A DNA stretch of 64,000 nt from Betaproteobacteria bacterium (GCA_021730905.1 JAKFYK010000043.1:26344-90343); one strand, 5' to 3'; positions 26,291-35,660 are shown, numbered from the stretch's first letter. The notes: a model not told the origin generated them from the letters alone. Made by a program: numbers and translations.

Positions 26291-29200
26291 ATGTTTCTAC
26301 CCGATCATGAGAGCGGGCAGGAAACCCTTCCCCCTATTTGGTTTTGCCAAATAATTTTCCCTGTGTGCATCCTCGCCATCCAATGGCTGGTACTGATTTT
26401 ACTGGTCTTCGCGCCACAGGCGTACGCGCAGAACCACGTCGCGCAGAATGCGCTTGAAACCGAGGCCATTGCAGCGTTAAAGGCCAAAGATCGCCCGCGT
26501 GCTATTGCGTTGCTGCTGGAACGTCTGCGCGTCACAGCCGAACTGCATGGCGAGTCATCGCCTCAAGCCACCGCTGCGCGCAAAGACCTTGCCGACGTTC
26601 AGGATAACCACGCGGATGATCTGTTCCGTTTGGGCAAATACGCCGAAGCGCTACCGCTCTACCGGCAAGTGCTGACGGAACGGGAACGCCGCACTGGCAG
26701 CGAGTCGGCGGATAGCGCCATCAGTCTTAACGATATCGCCAAGACGCTCGCGAGATCGGGGCAATACGACGCAGCACTGCCGCTCTACCAGCGCGCACTC
26801 GCCATCGCAGAACACGTGCTGGGTCCTGAACATGCCACCACGGGTATCCGGCTGAACAACCTCGCGCAGCTCTATGGCTCCATGGGCCAGTACGCCAGCG
26901 CCGAGCCGCTGCTTCTGCGCGCTCTGGCGATTGTCGAAAAGGCGCAAGGCCCCGCACACTCAGACACCGCCACCAGCCTCGGTAACCTTGCAGCGCTCTA
27001 TCAAGCGATGGGTCAATACGCCAAGGCCGAGCCGCTGCTTTTGCGCGCGCTGGCGATTGACGAAAAAGCCCAAGGTCCCGATCACCCGGATACCGGCGCC
27101 AGCCTCAACAACCTCGCGGCACTGTATCAATCGATGGGCCAGTACACCAAGGCCGAACCGCTGCTCTTGCGCGCGCTGGCGATTGACGAAAAAGCCCAGG
27201 GCCCCGATCACCCGGATATCAGCATCCGCCTCAATAATCTCGCGGGTCTGTACCAATCGATGGGGCTATTCGCCAAGGCCGAGCCGCTGTTCCTGCGCGC
27301 GCTGGCAATTGACGAAAAAGCCCAAGGCCCCAATCACCCGGATACCGGCACCAGTCTCAACAACCTCGCAGCGCTATACGAAGCGATGGGGCAATACGCC
27401 AGAGCCGAGCCGCTTTACCTGCGCGCGCTGGTCATTACCGAGAAAACGCGAGGCCCCGAACACCCGGCTACCGGGATCCGCTTGAACAACCTCGCGGCGC
27501 TATACCAGGCGATGGGACAATACGCCAAGGCCGAGGCGCGCTTTCTGCGCGCGCTGGCGATTGCCGAGAAGGCGCTAGGCTCCGAACACCCCGATACCGG
27601 CATCCGCCTCAATAACCTCGCAGCGCTGTACCGCGCAATGGGGCAAGACACCACGGCGGAACCGCTCTACCAGCGCGCGCTGGCGATTACGGAGAAAACG
27701 CTAGGCCCCGAACATCCGTCCACCGGCACCAGCCTCAACAACCTGGCGGGGCTGTACCGATCGATGGAGCAATATGCCAGAGCCGAGCCACTCTACCTGC
27801 GTGCGCTGGCGATTGCCGAGCAGGCTCAGGGCGCCAACCATCCCGATACCGGCGGCGGCCTCAACAATCTCGCAGGGCTGTACCTATCGATGGATCAATA
27901 CGCCAGGGCTGAGCCGCTCTACCTGCGCGCGCTGGCCATTGCCGAGAAGTCGCAAGGCCCGGAACACCCGCTCACCGGCGTCCATCTCAACAACCTCGCG
28001 CTGCTGTACCAATCGATGGCGCAAAACGCCAAAGCCCTGCCGCTTTATCAGCGCGCGCTGCTCATCGCCACCTACGCCGGAAGTCCGGAATCCGCGTGGC
28101 GAGTCCAGCACAACCTACGCGCCGTCTACGCTCTTGAGAAACAACCCGAGCTCGCAATCTTCTTCGGCAAACAGGCGGTTAACACCCTGCAGGGTATGCG
28201 CGCCAATCTGTCACAACTTGATAGAGAACTGCAACGCGGGTTTCTAGCCAATAAGACCAGTGTCTATCGCGATCTGGCCGACCTGCTGATTCAGCAAGGC
28301 CGCCTCGCCGAAGCCCAGCACGTGCTTGGCATGCTGAAAGAAGAAGAATTCTTCGACTTCGTGCGCCGCACGGAATCGGATGATCCGCGTCAACGCAAAA
28401 TCGCTTTCCAATCGCACGAACAACCGTGGCATGACCGACTGAACACGCTCACCGCACGCGCAGGTAACGCCGCCACTGAACGCGCTGATTTGGAACGCAA
28501 GGCAAGACTGGGTTTAACCGAGGCCGAGAAATCGCGTTTAGCTCAATTGAACCGCGAAAAAGAAACGCTGACCACTGACCTGCGAAGCTACTACCGCGAA
28601 GTGGTCAATGCCTTCGCATCAACCAAGGACCAGGGAACCAGCGCGCCGGATGCCGTAGCCCAACTCAAGGCCACACAACAAACCCTGTCCACTCTCGGCG
28701 CCGGCAGCGTGCTGGTGCAGTACGTGTTATCCGGCAACCGGCTCAACATCATCTTCACCACGGCCTCAACGCAGGTGGCACGGCAAATCGAGATCAAGTC
28801 CGCAGACCTCAATCAAAAAATAGAGTTCTTCCGTGTTACGCTACGCAATCCATCGATCTCTGCGCTACCGATGGCGCAGGAACTCTACAAGCTGCTGATT
28901 GCGCCGATAGCGCATGACCTCAACGCCGCCAATGCCCGCACGTTAATGATCTCGCTCGACGGCACGCTGCGCTACATCCCGGTGTCCGCGCTGCACGACG
29001 GCAAGCAGTACTTGATCGAGCGTTACGATCTGTCGCTGTATACCGAGGTAACGAAAGACAATCTCATTCACCGTCCCGGCAAAGACATGAGCATCGCGGG
29101 ACTGGGACTCACCCGCCAGATTGAGGATTTCGATGCGCTGCCGGCCGTGAAAGCGGAACTGAATTCCATCGTGCGCAACGGCACTCAGGGGCTGATCAAA

Positions 29201-29776
29201 GGTGAATTGCACTTCGATCAACAATTTAATATCGTCAACATCAAGCAAGCACTGAAGAACAAACATCCGCTGATCCATCTGGCGAGCCATTTTGTGTTTC
29301 GGCCCGGCAATGAATCGACTTCGTTTCTGCTGCTGGGGGATGGCGACCGGCTCACCTTGAGCCGTATCCGCGAAGAGAAGCTGGATTTCAGTCATGTCGA
29401 TCTCGTCACGCTCTCAGCGTGTGATACCGGGGTCGGTGGAGAACGTTCCGCGCAAGGAGAAGAAGTCGAAGGCCTCGGCGCACTGGTGCAAAGGCAAGGC
29501 GCGAAGGGTGTGATTGCCACGCTGTGGCCGGTAGCGGATGAAAGCACAGGACTGTTGATGCAGCACTTCTACCAACTGCGCGAAGAAAAGAAACTTTCGA
29601 AGGCCGATGCCTTGCGGCAGGCGCAACTGATGCTGGTCAAAGGTCAATTCGCGCCGGGCGCCAACAGCGCGCAGCGTGGGTTGGATACGCCAGCTTCGGC
29701 CACGCCTAAGCCCGCCACTCCGTATGCACATCCTTACTTTTGGGCGCCGTTTATTCTGATGGGGAATTGGCTATGA
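26291..29776 (+). CDS. Exported TPR-CHAT protein (putative caspase-like protease)
   Basis: The 1161-residue protein has a hydrophobic signal segment (about 26-45, ending QAYAQ), then kinesin-light-chain-type tetratricopeptide repeats of 42 residues (eleven full units, about 120-581, consensus AEPLYLRALAIAEKxxGPEHPDT) and a degenerate twelfth. A helical region follows, and a C-terminal CHAT domain (about 870-1161). The caspase-like dyad is intact: His1000 in HLASHF and Cys1044 in SACDTG, and it ends FILMGNW. CHAT proteases cleave target proteins when partners sense a signal; here the exported form suggests a periplasmic or surface role (inference). It follows an MFS gene by 4 bases. No CRISPR or gasdermin gene is nearby. 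Confidence 0.9.
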   Translation: MFLPDHESGQETLPPIWFCQIIFPVCILAIQWLVLILLVFAPQAYAQNHVAQNALETEAIAALKAKDRPRAIALLLERLRVTAELHGESSPQATAARKDLADVQDNHADDLFRLGKYAEALPLYRQVLTERERRTGSESADSAISLNDIAKTLARSGQYDAALPLYQRALAIAEHVLGPEHATTGIRLNNLAQLYGSMGQYASAEPLLLRALAIVEKAQGPAHSDTATSLGNLAALYQAMGQYAKAEPLLLRALAIDEKAQGPDHPDTGASLNNLAALYQSMGQYTKAEPLLLRALAIDEKAQGPDHPDISIRLNNLAGLYQSMGLFAKAEPLFLRALAIDEKAQGPNHPDTGTSLNNLAALYEAMGQYARAEPLYLRALVITEKTRGPEHPATGIRLNNLAALYQAMGQYAKAEARFLRALAIAEKALGSEHPDTGIRLNNLAALYRAMGQDTTAEPLYQRALAITEKTLGPEHPSTGTSLNNLAGLYRSMEQYARAEPLYLRALAIAEQAQGANHPDTGGGLNNLAGLYLSMDQYARAEPLYLRALAIAEKSQGPEHPLTGVHLNNLALLYQSMAQNAKALPLYQRALLIATYAGSPESAWRVQHNLRAVYALEKQPELAIFFGKQAVNTLQGMRANLSQLDRELQRGFLANKTSVYRDLADLLIQQGRLAEAQHVLGMLKEEEFFDFVRRTESDDPRQRKIAFQSHEQPWHDRLNTLTARAGNAATERADLERKARLGLTEAEKSRLAQLNREKETLTTDLRSYYREVVNAFASTKDQGTSAPDAVAQLKATQQTLSTLGAGSVLVQYVLSGNRLNIIFTTASTQVARQIEIKSADLNQKIEFFRVTLRNPSISALPMAQELYKLLIAPIAHDLNAANARTLMISLDGTLRYIPVSALHDGKQYLIERYDLSLYTEVTKDNLIHRPGKDMSIAGLGLTRQIEDFDALPAVKAELNSIVRNGTQGLIKGELHFDQQFNIVNIKQALKNKHPLIHLASHFVFRPGNESTSFLLLGDGDRLTLSRIREEKLDFSHVDLVTLSACDTGVGGERSAQGEEVEGLGALVQRQGAKGVIATLWPVADESTGLLMQHFYQLREEKKLSKADALRQAQLMLVKGQFAPGANSAQRGLDTPASATPKPATPYAHPYFWAPFILMGNWL
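26648..28033 (+). repeat. Eleven 126-bp tandem repeats encoding TPR units
   Basis: The coding sequence repeats every 126 bp (42 codons) eleven times. Units 3-7 are very similar at the DNA level, with recurrent GCCGAGCCGCT and GCGCGCGCTGGCGATT-type segments. The similarity suggests recent unit duplication or recombination, so repeat number could vary between strains. Confidence 0.85.
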
Positions 29777-29937
29777 GACGGGGCCGCGCAGTATCCTCGA
29801 CCGATGCGGCTCCTTTGTCACCGGCGTCCTGCGCAAAGTAGATGGGGTGAATCGCGAAAACCCAATGAATATTGCGAACGCCCGTCATTCGGTTCAGACT
29901 CCTCGCATGAGAATCGAAACGTAACAACGGATGTGCC

Positions 29938-30921
29938 ATGCCAGCTTCGTATCGATATAGATTCGCAATCGCCGTATTGACAGGAATAGCGTTCGCCGCT
30001 GCGCCGGCTTTTGCGCAGCCCCAGCAGAAATTCCCCACCAAGCCCGTACGCATCGTTGCGTCAACGACGGCGGGCAGCCAGCCCGATGGCCTGGCGCGCT
30101 TCATCGCGCAGAAAATGAGCGAAAGCTGGGGTGTCCCGGTAATCACGGATAACCGGCCGGGCGGCAGCGGTACGCTGGCCGCGGCGCCGGTGGCCAAAGC
30201 CGCGCCGGACGGCTACACACTGCTATACGTGCTGCCCAATTTCATCATCAGCACGGGGATGCTGACGAGTCTGCCGTACGATCCGGTGAAGGATTTTACC
30301 GGCGTCGGAAATATCGGCGTCAGCACCAACATACTGGTCGCGGCGCCCTCGCTGGGGGTGAAGTCCGTTAAGGAGTTCAATGCGCTTGCGCTGGCTCAAC
30401 CGGGGAAGATGATTTTTTCCACCAGCGCGGCGGGGAGTGCGGCACACTTGAGCGGCATCCGCTTCAATATGGCCGCCGGCATCAAAGTCATACATGTGGC
30501 GTTCAAGGGCGGGCCGGATTCGATGATTGAGGTTTTAGGCGGACGCGCGCACTATCACCTCGGCACACTGGGGGTGACGCTGCCCTTCATTAAGGAAGGA
30601 AAACTGACCGCGCTGGCGGTGACTACGCCACGCACACCCGTGTTGCCGGATGTGCCGTCGCTGGGTGAAATCTACGCCGAGTTTCAGCGGCCCGATACAT
30701 CGCACGGTTTGCTGGTGCCCGCCGGCACGCCGCGCCCGATCATCCAGCAGATCAGCAAAGAGCTTTTGCGCATCCTCGCCCTGCCCGAGATGAAAGAACG
30801 CATGCAGGCCATCGGCTTTGTTGCCACGCCGGGCGGGCCCGAGGAATACGACAAAATACTGCGCGCGCAGATCGAATCGATGTCCAAACTAGTCCGCGAC
30901 GCCGGCCTGCGGGGCAAATGA
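29938..30921 (+). CDS. Bug-family TTT substrate-binding protein
   Basis: The 327-residue protein has a signal peptide (RFAIAVLTGIAFAAAPAFAQ), then FPTKPVRIVASTTAGSQPDGLARF, ITDNRPGGSGTL and APDGYTLLY. The first block has TTAGSQ rather than PGG. It stands alone after the TPR-CHAT gene (161-base gap with no recognised signal) and is followed by a 409-base gap, so it is probably monocistronic. Confidence 0.92.
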   Translation: MPASYRYRFAIAVLTGIAFAAAPAFAQPQQKFPTKPVRIVASTTAGSQPDGLARFIAQKMSESWGVPVITDNRPGGSGTLAAAPVAKAAPDGYTLLYVLPNFIISTGMLTSLPYDPVKDFTGVGNIGVSTNILVAAPSLGVKSVKEFNALALAQPGKMIFSTSAAGSAAHLSGIRFNMAAGIKVIHVAFKGGPDSMIEVLGGRAHYHLGTLGVTLPFIKEGKLTALAVTTPRTPVLPDVPSLGEIYAEFQRPDTSHGLLVPAGTPRPIIQQISKELLRILALPEMKERMQAIGFVATPGGPEEYDKILRAQIESMSKLVRDAGLRGK

Positions 30922-31330
30922 CGAGTGTAATGGCAACACCAAGACCATCGCGGTGATTGAAGAACCCGCGTTGGTCGACTTACCTGCGTGCCATCGATTA
31001 TGTTTCAGACGTAGAATTCGCGTGTTTGCATTGCGTTGCATTCCGTTCACCAAGCCATCGCGGCAACAACGGTCAGCACCTGCTTCCTGGCCGGTTAAAT
31101 TACTTGGTCGAAAGCGGGCGCTGCTATTTGTCAGGTCAAGCTGCAACTTCTACGAATAAGGTTTGGCATGTCATGCCGACAAAACCTTCTCTTTCTTGAG
31201 CCTCGCCTTCCCGATAATCTTCGCGTTGCGCGCAGTTTCGCTTTTGAGCAAGTTGTCGCATTCCGCCGCCGAGCCACGGGCATGCTAAAGTAGCGGCAAA
31301 ACACGTAGACATTGTCCTGGGAGGAGTGCA
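30922..31330. other. Intergenic stretch with no recognised gene
   Basis: Between two same-strand Bug genes. Only short unconvincing frames are present on both strands, none with a recognisable domain. The one clear signal is GGGAGGAG at about 31319-31326, the ribosome-binding site of the next gene. A remnant of a lost gene is possible but not supported. Confidence 0.4.
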
Positions 31331-32338
31331 ATGACACATTTCGCAATGGCTGCAAGCGGTACCGTGGTCTCGTTGCTTGCCTGCGCGGCGATGGCACAGA
31401 CCGGCGCGGGATCGCAGAACCCTTCGACAAGCTCAGGACAGGGCTATCCGGTGCGCCCGATCCGTATCATCGTGCCCAACACCGCCGGCAGCGCGACCGA
31501 CGGCGTAACGCGCATTGTTGCGCAGCGACTGACCGAAACCCTGGGCCAGCAGACGGTGGTGGACAACCGGGCGGGCGCCAGCGGCATCATCGGCCATGAA
31601 ATCACCATGAATGCGGTGCCCGACGGATACACGGTACTGGTTTCCACTTCCGCGGGCCTGGTCATCAATCCGCTGCTGATCAAGGTGCCCTACGACGCAC
31701 ACCGCGATTTCACGCCGATTTCGCTCTTGGTGGTCAGTCCGCAGATGCTGGTCAGCCACGCCGGGATGCCCGTGCGTAACGTCGACGAACTGGTTGCGCT
31801 TGCGCGCGCGAAACCCGGGCAGCTCAACTGCGCGTCTCCCGGCTTTGGCACGTCGAACCACCTCGGCTGCGAAATGCTGAAGACCATGACCTCGGTGAAT
31901 TTCCTGCACGTGCCTTACAAGGGAACCGCGCCCGCGATCACCGATGTGGTCGGCGGCCAGGTGCAGTTCATGTTCAACAGCATGCCGGCGGTCTACCCGC
32001 TCGCCAAGGCGGGCAAGCTGCGCGCGCTGGCGCACGGCGGTACCAAACGGTCGCCCGCAGCGCCCGAAGTGCCGACCGTGGCAGAAACGATTCCCGGATT
32101 TCAGTGCATCACCTGGTACGCGCTGTTCGGGCCGCGCGGTGTTCCGCCGGCGATCGTCGCCAGGCTGAATACAGAAGTGGTGAAAATGTTTGCCGATGCG
32201 CCATTCGCCCAGCGCATCGTCGATCAGGGCCAGGAGCCGCAAGCCACCACACCTGCGGAACTCACTGCATACGTGCGCGCCGAATCCAAGCGCTGGGCCG
32301 AGGTGATCAAGCGCGCGGGGCTCAAACCCGACCGCTGA
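31331..32338 (+). CDS. Bug-family TTT substrate-binding protein
   Basis: The 335-residue protein has a signal peptide ending AMAQ, a TGAGSQNPSTSSGQG spacer that includes the 20-bp dispersed repeat, then YPVRPIRIIVPNTAGSATDGVTR, VVDNRAGASGIIG and VPDGYTVL. A strong GGGAGGAG site precedes ATG 31331. The next Bug gene follows after 82 bases, and both have a similar mature start, so they may form one unit. Confidence 0.93.
   Translation: MTHFAMAASGTVVSLLACAAMAQTGAGSQNPSTSSGQGYPVRPIRIIVPNTAGSATDGVTRIVAQRLTETLGQQTVVDNRAGASGIIGHEITMNAVPDGYTVLVSTSAGLVINPLLIKVPYDAHRDFTPISLLVVSPQMLVSHAGMPVRNVDELVALARAKPGQLNCASPGFGTSNHLGCEMLKTMTSVNFLHVPYKGTAPAITDVVGGQVQFMFNSMPAVYPLAKAGKLRALAHGGTKRSPAAPEVPTVAETIPGFQCITWYALFGPRGVPPAIVARLNTEVVKMFADAPFAQRIVDQGQEPQATTPAELTAYVRAESKRWAEVIKRAGLKPDR
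31421..31440 (+). repeat. 20-bp dispersed repeat, copy in a Bug gene
   Basis: CCTTCGACAAGCTCAGGACA lies in frame between the signal peptide and the YPVRPIR start of the mature protein, and encodes PSTSSGQ. This is the least degenerate of the three copies. Confidence 0.7.
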
Positions 32339-32420
32339 AATCGGCAGCCGACGAGGCTGCGAAGAAGAACATCTAACGCCAAGGACTCAAGTCCCTGCAT
32401 CAAAACAGGAGAGTGAAAAC

Positions 32421-33389
32421 ATGTCGATAACGGTACTGCATCTGCTGCGCACTGCGGCCATCGGACTGGCGCTGACTGCGGCAGCATCGCACGCGCACGC
32501 ACAAGGCTATCCCGAGCGGCCGATCGCGCTGCTGATTCCGTACACCGCGGGCGGCCCTACCGATATCTCTGCGCGCGTAGCGGCGGAATCCGTTTCGCGC
32601 GTACTCGGCAAGCGCATTACGGTGGATAACCGGCCCGGCGCCGGCGGCGCGCTGGCGGCATCCAACATGGCGCAAAGCGCCCGGCCTGACGGCTACACGC
32701 TGGCGGTTACGCCGATCACGGTGCTGCGACTGCCGCATATCAGCAATGTCGCGTTCAACCCGATCACCGATCTCACCTGGATCATCAATCTCGCCGGTTA
32801 CCAGTTCGGCGTCGTGGTGCGCGCGGATTCACCCTGGAAGACCTGGCAGGAGTTCACGGCGTATGCCAAGGCCAATCCCGGCAAGGTCACTTACGCCTCA
32901 CCCGGTTTCGGCACCACGCTGCACATCACGATGGAACAGATCGGCGAACGCGACGGCATCAAGTGGACGCAGGTGCCGTTCAAAGGCACCGCGGACTCCA
33001 TCGTTGCATTGCGCGGCGGGCACGTCATGGCACTCACTGGCAGCGTGCCGACTGAGCAGACCGAGGCCGGGATATTTCGCACGTTGGTGACTTGGGGCGA
33101 GCGTCGCCCCGCGCGTCATGCGAACGCGCCGACGCTGAAAGAACTCGGCTACGGCATCGTCACCAATTCGCCTTATGGCGTGACCGGGCCAAAGGGCATG
33201 GACCCGGCGGTCGTCAAAATACTGCACGATGCCTTCAAGGGTGCGCTGGACGACCCGGCATTCCTGAAAACGCTGGACCGCCTCGGCCACGATCCTTTCT
33301 ATATGAGCGGTGATGAGTATTTCAAATGGGCGCGCGAGAACTACGAAATCGAACGGCGCACCGTCGAGCGCCTGGGACTCAAGCAGTAG
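32421..33389 (+). CDS. Bug-family TTT substrate-binding protein
   Basis: The 322-residue protein has a signal peptide ending AHAQ, then YPERPIALLIPYTAGGPTDISAR, TVDNRPGAGGALA and RPDGYTLAV. AGGAGAG lies 8 bases before ATG 32421. It is the third of three rightward Bug genes in 3.5 kb with no enzyme between them, and converges with a fourth (gap 66 bases). Confidence 0.93.
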   Translation: MSITVLHLLRTAAIGLALTAAASHAHAQGYPERPIALLIPYTAGGPTDISARVAAESVSRVLGKRITVDNRPGAGGALAASNMAQSARPDGYTLAVTPITVLRLPHISNVAFNPITDLTWIINLAGYQFGVVVRADSPWKTWQEFTAYAKANPGKVTYASPGFGTTLHITMEQIGERDGIKWTQVPFKGTADSIVALRGGHVMALTGSVPTEQTEAGIFRTLVTWGERRPARHANAPTLKELGYGIVTNSPYGVTGPKGMDPAVVKILHDAFKGALDDPAFLKTLDRLGHDPFYMSGDEYFKWARENYEIERRTVERLGLKQ

Positions 33390-33455
33390 TAGCGCGCCGC
33401 AGCAGCAAAGGTGGAGTCGCGCACAGCATGTAGCGGCTGCCCCTTGGGGTTTGCC

Positions 33456-34436
33456 TCATTCCAGGCGGACGTTCGCGGCGCGAACGATTTTCCCCCAGCG
33501 CTCGATTTCGAGGTCGATGAACGCGATGAATTCCTCAGGCGTGTTCGGTTTCGCAAGTTGCCCGCCCAAGTTTATGATGCGCTCGGCAAATTCGGGCTGC
33601 GCCATCAGGCCGCGCAGCGCGGTGGACCAGCGCTCGATGACGTCGCGCGGAGTGCCCGCCGGGGCGAACACCCCGAACCACGAACCGCTCTCGAATCCCG
33701 CAAGGCCCTGCTCGTGGATCGTCGGCAACTCCGGCATCTGCGGCACGCGCTGCATCGTGCCAACGCCCAGGGCGCGCAGCTTGCCCGAGCGGATGTAGGG
33801 TAGTACCGGGCCGATGCCGTCGAAGTTGGCATCGATGTGGCCGCCGATCAAATCGATGATGGCCGGGCCGCTGCCCTTGTACGGCACGTGGATCATCTGG
33901 GCGCCGGTGGCGAGCTTGAAGCGCTCGATTGCCAGATGCTGCGTGCTGCCGACCCCTGAGGAAGCGACGCGCAATTGCCCTTTGCTTCTGCCCGCGACTG
34001 CGATAAATTCCTTGACCGTCCGCGCCGGCACCGACGGATGCACGACCAGTACCGTTGCCACGGATCCGGTCTGCGCGATCGGAGCAAAGTCCTTGCGCAC
34101 GTCGTAGGGAAGCTTCGCGTACAGCGACGGCGCCACCGCGTTGGAGTTGTTGTGTCCCATGAGTAGCGTGTAGCCGTCGGGCTTCGCCTTCGCCACAACG
34201 TCTGCGCCGATGATGCCCGCGTTGCCGGAGCGATTGTCGATAACGATCGGCTGACCCATGTTTGGCGCGAGGCGGTCGCCGATCTGGCGCGCGAGAATGT
34301 CGGTGAAGCCTCCCGGGGGAAAGCCGACAACCATGCGGATCGCGCGGTTCGGATAAGCCTGAGCGAAGACTGGAACCGCCTGCGCGATCCCGATCGCGGC
34401 AAAGGACAAAAGCGCTATGGCACGTGCATGGCTCAT
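33456..34436 (-). CDS. Bug-family TTT substrate-binding protein
   Basis: The 326-residue product has a signal peptide (MSHARAIALLSFAAIGIAQAVPVFAQ), then YPNRAIRMVVGFPPGGFTDILAR, VIDNRSGNAGIIG and KPDGYTLL. ATG 34436 is favoured because GGAG is 7 bases upstream; ATG 34442 is too close to it. A longer open frame continues to 34616, but that part comes from a frameshifted Bug relic. Confidence 0.92.
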   Translation of the reverse strand: MSHARAIALLSFAAIGIAQAVPVFAQAYPNRAIRMVVGFPPGGFTDILARQIGDRLAPNMGQPIVIDNRSGNAGIIGADVVAKAKPDGYTLLMGHNNSNAVAPSLYAKLPYDVRKDFAPIAQTGSVATVLVVHPSVPARTVKEFIAVAGRSKGQLRVASSGVGSTQHLAIERFKLATGAQMIHVPYKGSGPAIIDLIGGHIDANFDGIGPVLPYIRSGKLRALGVGTMQRVPQMPELPTIHEQGLAGFESGSWFGVFAPAGTPRDVIERWSTALRGLMAQPEFAERIINLGGQLAKPNTPEEFIAFIDLEIERWGKIVRAANVRLE

Positions 34437-34513
34437 TTCCATTCTCCGTGTAATCGTCGAAAACGGTTTGCGCTTCATTCCGTGTGCGCTCCCGCACGAA
34501 TTCACAGGGCAGT

Positions 34514-34590
34514 CTACTCCTTCTTCAATTCGGCCTTCTCCGCAATTCGCGCGTAACGCACAAATCAGGTAGTCCAGTTCATCCGGTGTC
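34514..34590 (-). pseudogene. Relic of a Bug gene 3' end, frameshifted
   Basis: On the minus strand about 34516-34560 encodes VRYARIAEKAELKKE plus TAG, nearly identical to the C-terminus of the Bug protein at 35845 (VRYARIAEKAGLKKE). Just upstream, in another frame, RTPDELDYLI matches its TPEEFDRLI. About 11 bases between them are missing, so the frame is broken. Only the last 25 or so codons remain. Confidence 0.7.
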
Positions 34591-34621
34591 CGTGTCAGCC
34601 GCAGGCGTTTTTCCAATCACA

Positions 34622-34645
34622 CCGCCAGCGGGCGCGCGCTGGCGG
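34622..34645. repeat. GC-rich inverted repeat
   Basis: CCGCCAGCG (34622-34630) and CGCTGGCGG (34637-34645) form a perfect 9-bp stem with a 6-base loop. No T-run follows. It lies between the Bug relic and the heat-shock promoter; function unknown. Confidence 0.55.
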
Positions 34646-34733
34646 GATCAAGAGCGGGGACTCCTTTTCGCATTCCACATTTTGAGACCAATATTGGGCC
34701 GGCATAGGGGTTGCAGCCAGCAGCAAAGCGGCT

Positions 34734-34759
34734 CTTGAAAGCCGATTTTCTGGCCATAT
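34734..34759 (+). promoter_or_regulatory. Probable sigma-32 (RpoH) heat-shock promoter
   Basis: CTTGAAA (34734-34740), 11 bases, then GGCCATAT (34752-34759) match the sigma-32 consensus CTTGAAA-N11-16-CCCCATNT at all -35 positions and most -10 positions. It lies 64 bases upstream of the first Hsp20 gene, which is exactly the type of gene expected under RpoH control. Confidence 0.65.
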
Positions 34760-34822
34760 TTGGCTTTCGAACGCCGCTGGATTGGCTGGCAGCACTTGGT
34801 TCAATGCGAAAGGAGGGTAGTC

Positions 34823-35263
34823 ATGTATCGATACTCGTACCCCGGCGATATGTTGGCTGAGCTGGACCGCATGCAGCGCGATGTACAACAACTTTTCGGC
34901 CAGGTCCCAAGCATCCGCAGCGCGGGACGCGGCAGTTATCCAGCCTTGAACGTGGGGGGCACACCGGAATCCGTGGAAATCTATGCCTTTGTCCCCGGCA
35001 TGGATCCGTCCAGTATCGAGGTGAATCTTGAGCGGGGTGTGCTTACCGTAGCAGGCGAGCGTCCGCCTTCACTCCCGGCAGAAAGCGCTCAGGTGGCCGT
35101 GCACGTAAACGAACGTTTTGCGGGACACTTCAGTCGGGCGGTGAGCTTGCCCGACGACCTCGATCCTAGCCAGGTAGCAGCCAAATACAACGATGGCGTG
35201 CTGCACATCAGCATCAAGCGCCGCGAATCGTTTCAGCCGCGCCGTGTGCAAGTCCAGAGTTAG
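34823..35263 (+). CDS. Hsp20-family small heat-shock protein
   Basis: The 146-residue protein is an IbpA/Hsp20-type chaperone that holds unfolding proteins. The alpha-crystallin domain spans about 45-140, with YAFVPGMDPSSIEVNLERGVLTVAGER and the closing FSRAVSLPDDLDPSQVAAKYNDGVLHISIKR. The consensus A-x-x-x-N-G-V-L motif appears as AKYNDGVL. ATG 34823 follows a strong AGGAGGG. Expressed with the next Hsp20 gene, 16 bases away, behind a sigma-32 promoter. Confidence 0.95.
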   Translation: MYRYSYPGDMLAELDRMQRDVQQLFGQVPSIRSAGRGSYPALNVGGTPESVEIYAFVPGMDPSSIEVNLERGVLTVAGERPPSLPAESAQVAVHVNERFAGHFSRAVSLPDDLDPSQVAAKYNDGVLHISIKRRESFQPRRVQVQS

Positions 35264-35279
35264 CCAAAGGAGACCAGCC

Positions 35280-35660
35280 ATGAGTGAGAGTAATGTGACA
35301 AGCAGGGAAAGAGACGCCGGGCGCGATGAGGCTGCGTTGTTGCCACCGGTCGACGTTATCGAGGATGCCGAAGGAATCACCTTGTATGCCGACCTCCCCG
35401 GCGTAACCAAAGACCACATCAGCGTACGAGTCGAAACAGGCACGCTGACGATCGAGGGTGAAATCCGCTTGGTTGCCACGCAAGGAATTGAAGTTACCCA
35501 CACAGAAGTGCCGCTGGCGCGCTTTCGGCGCGCATTTACACTGGGGCCCGAACTGAACACCGAGAAAGTTGATGCCGAATTCCGGCAAGGCGTACTGAAG
35601 CTGCGGATCCCGAAAGCGGAGCACGCCAAGCCCCGCAAGATTGAAGTGCAGGTATCCTGA
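35280..35660 (+). CDS. Hsp20-family small heat-shock protein
   Basis: The 126-residue second small heat-shock protein has VDVIEDAEGITLYADLPGVTKDHISVRVETGTLTIEGE and FTLGPELNTEKVDAEFRQGVLKLRIPK, with AEFRQGVL as the A-x-x-x-N-G-V-L counterpart. It lacks a C-terminal IXI motif that I can identify. ATG 35280 follows AAAGGAGA. Tandem sHsp pairs often form mixed oligomers (family knowledge). The 184 bases after it hold no recognised feature. Confidence 0.95.
   Translation: MSESNVTSRERDAGRDEAALLPPVDVIEDAEGITLYADLPGVTKDHISVRVETGTLTIEGEIRLVATQGIEVTHTEVPLARFRRAFTLGPELNTEKVDAEFRQGVLKLRIPKAEHAKPRKIEVQVS

Noticed and set aside
26648..28033. Possible CRISPR-like repeat array
   Set aside because: The period is 126 bp in frame and encodes 42-residue TPR units; there are no short repeat-spacer units.
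26291..29776. TPR-CHAT of a CRISPR type III-E (Craspase) system
   Set aside because: No Cas gene or array nearby, and the signal segment argues against a cytoplasmic effector.
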